A stretch of 64,000 nucleotides of DNA from Pseudomonas sp. SID14000 (lineage in GTDB: Bacteria; Pseudomonadota; Gammaproteobacteria; Pseudomonadales; Pseudomonadaceae): contig NZ_NFZQ01000012.1 in NCBI RefSeq assembly GCF_002165135.1, positions 62,001 to 126,000 of the forward strand. The letters run 5' to 3'. The position numbers and the translations under genes are program-made. Position 1 is the stretch's first letter. Every line of letters begins with the position of its first letter. The notes beneath the pieces are model-generated. The model worked only from the letters and a program-made list of their open reading frames with translations. It was not told the DNA's origin and made no database searches. Shown here piece after piece: positions 63,360 through 64,000 of the stretch.

Positions 63360-64000
63360 ATGAGCATCTCCAACCTGCCTTCCACCCGCTGGCTCGACGC
63401 CCCGGCCCACACCGCCTGGCGCATGGCCGAAGGGCAGCGCCTGCTGGCCTTCGCCACGGCGTCGAAACTGCCCGATGGCTTCGGCAGCCTCGACGCCACA
63501 GGCTTGCTAGCCCCCGGTACCCGCGCCGAAACCCTGAACACCGCCCGCATGACCCACTGCTTCGCCCTGGCCCACCTGCAGGGCATGCCCGGCTACCTGG
63601 CCTATGCCGAACACGGCGTGGCCGCCCTGCGCGGCGCACTGCAGGATGCGACCTACGGTGGCTGGTTCGCCTATCCCGGTGGCCATCACGGCAGCGGCAA
63701 GGCGGCTTACCTGCATGCCTTCGTCGCCCTGGCCGCCAGTTCGGCGGTGATGGCCGGTGCTGGCGATGCAACAGCCCTGCTGGCAGACGCGGTGCAGGTA
63801 CTTGAAGCGCATTTCTGGAGTGAAGAGGAGGGGGCCTTGCGGGAAGCCTTTTCCCGTGCCTGGCAGTTGCCCGAACCGTACCGTGGCGCCAACAGCAACA
63901 TGCATGCGGTCGAGGCTTTCCTGGCCCTGGCAGACGTCACTGGCGATAGCTTGTGGCTGCAACGCGCCTTGCGTATCGCCGAACGTATCATCCGCACCCA
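63360..64000 (+). CDS. AGE-family sugar epimerase/isomerase (partial)
   Basis: The gene starts at the ATG at 63360 (MSISNLPSTRWLDAPAHTAW, AAGGA upstream) and runs off the window; about 213 residues are visible. The (alpha/alpha)6-barrel pattern with FATASKLPDGFGSLD, GGWFAYPGGHHGSGKAAYLH and FWSEEEGALREAF fits N-acylglucosamine 2-epimerase or D-mannose isomerase relatives (YihS-like). Context before the gts glucose transporter genes in P. putida suggests hexose handling. Confidence 0.85.
   Translation, partial: MSISNLPSTRWLDAPAHTAWRMAEGQRLLAFATASKLPDGFGSLDATGLLAPGTRAETLNTARMTHCFALAHLQGMPGYLAYAEHGVAALRGALQDATYGGWFAYPGGHHGSGKAAYLHAFVALAASSAVMAGAGDATALLADAVQVLEAHFWSEEEGALREAFSRAWQLPEPYRGANSNMHAVEAFLALADVTGDSLWLQRALRIAERIIRT

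Overview
The window is about 64 kb of high-GC gammaproteobacterial chromosome. Gene content, gene order and protein sequences point to a Pseudomonas putida group genome: the lpt/kds cluster, ttg2/mla-ibaG-murA-hisGDC, hupN-rlmF-valS-holC-pepA-lptFG, arcDABC, and gap-edd-glk-gltR-gtrS. REPIN-type palindromes typical of this group sit in many intergenic gaps. The strain assignment is an inference, because no database search was possible.

Layout. 0.1-3.5 kb (minus strand): LPS transport and Kdo synthesis (lptB, lptA, lptC, kdsC, kdsD). 3.7-8.4 kb (plus): the Mla/Ttg2 phospholipid transport operon mlaFEDCB, then ibaG and murA. 8.5-11.7 kb: hisG, hisD, hisC. 11.8-16.6 kb: a FadR-type regulator with a CynX-like exporter, an NTF2-like protein, a secreted halovibrin-like protein, a GIY-YIG protein and the nucleoid protein NdpA/YejK. 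17-27.4 kb: HU, RlmF, ValS, a small conserved protein, HolC, PepA, LptF, LptG, an RDD membrane protein and a cold-shock protein. 27.7-33.6 kb (minus): a glycine-catabolism operon gcvH-gcvP-sdaA-gcvT.

33.9-41.8 kb is an accessory block. It holds a GFA-family gene, a decayed histidine-phosphatase fragment, a TonB receptor with a DUF2946 protein, and an intact paralogue of that phosphatase in a three-gene operon (NTF2-like, SDR, phosphatase) divergent from a LysR regulator. A GltS glutamate carrier ends the block. Beyond it (42-43.5 kb) lies a GcsR/TyrR-like sigma-54 activator. The gcvH upstream region carries a near-consensus -24/-12 promoter, an IHF-like site and upstream 18-bp dyads, so the activator and its probable target appear separated by inserted cargo.

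43.6-50.8 kb: the arginine deiminase operon arcD-arcA-arcB-arcC-DUF5064, with a second antiporter gene divergent from arcD; each side has an ANR-like dyad. 50.8-56.5 kb: a DUF454 protein and a heme-uptake module (heme oxygenase, STN-containing TonB receptor, FecR anti-sigma, FecI sigma with a Fur box). 56.8-64 kb: Entner-Doudoroff and glucose control genes, gap divergent from edd-glk-gltR-gtrS, with two HexR-type operators between gap and edd, then a sugar epimerase gene cut off by the window end.

Most of the window is conserved core genome. The most notable parts are the gcv promoter and its separated regulator, the accessory block, and the recently duplicated REPINs.
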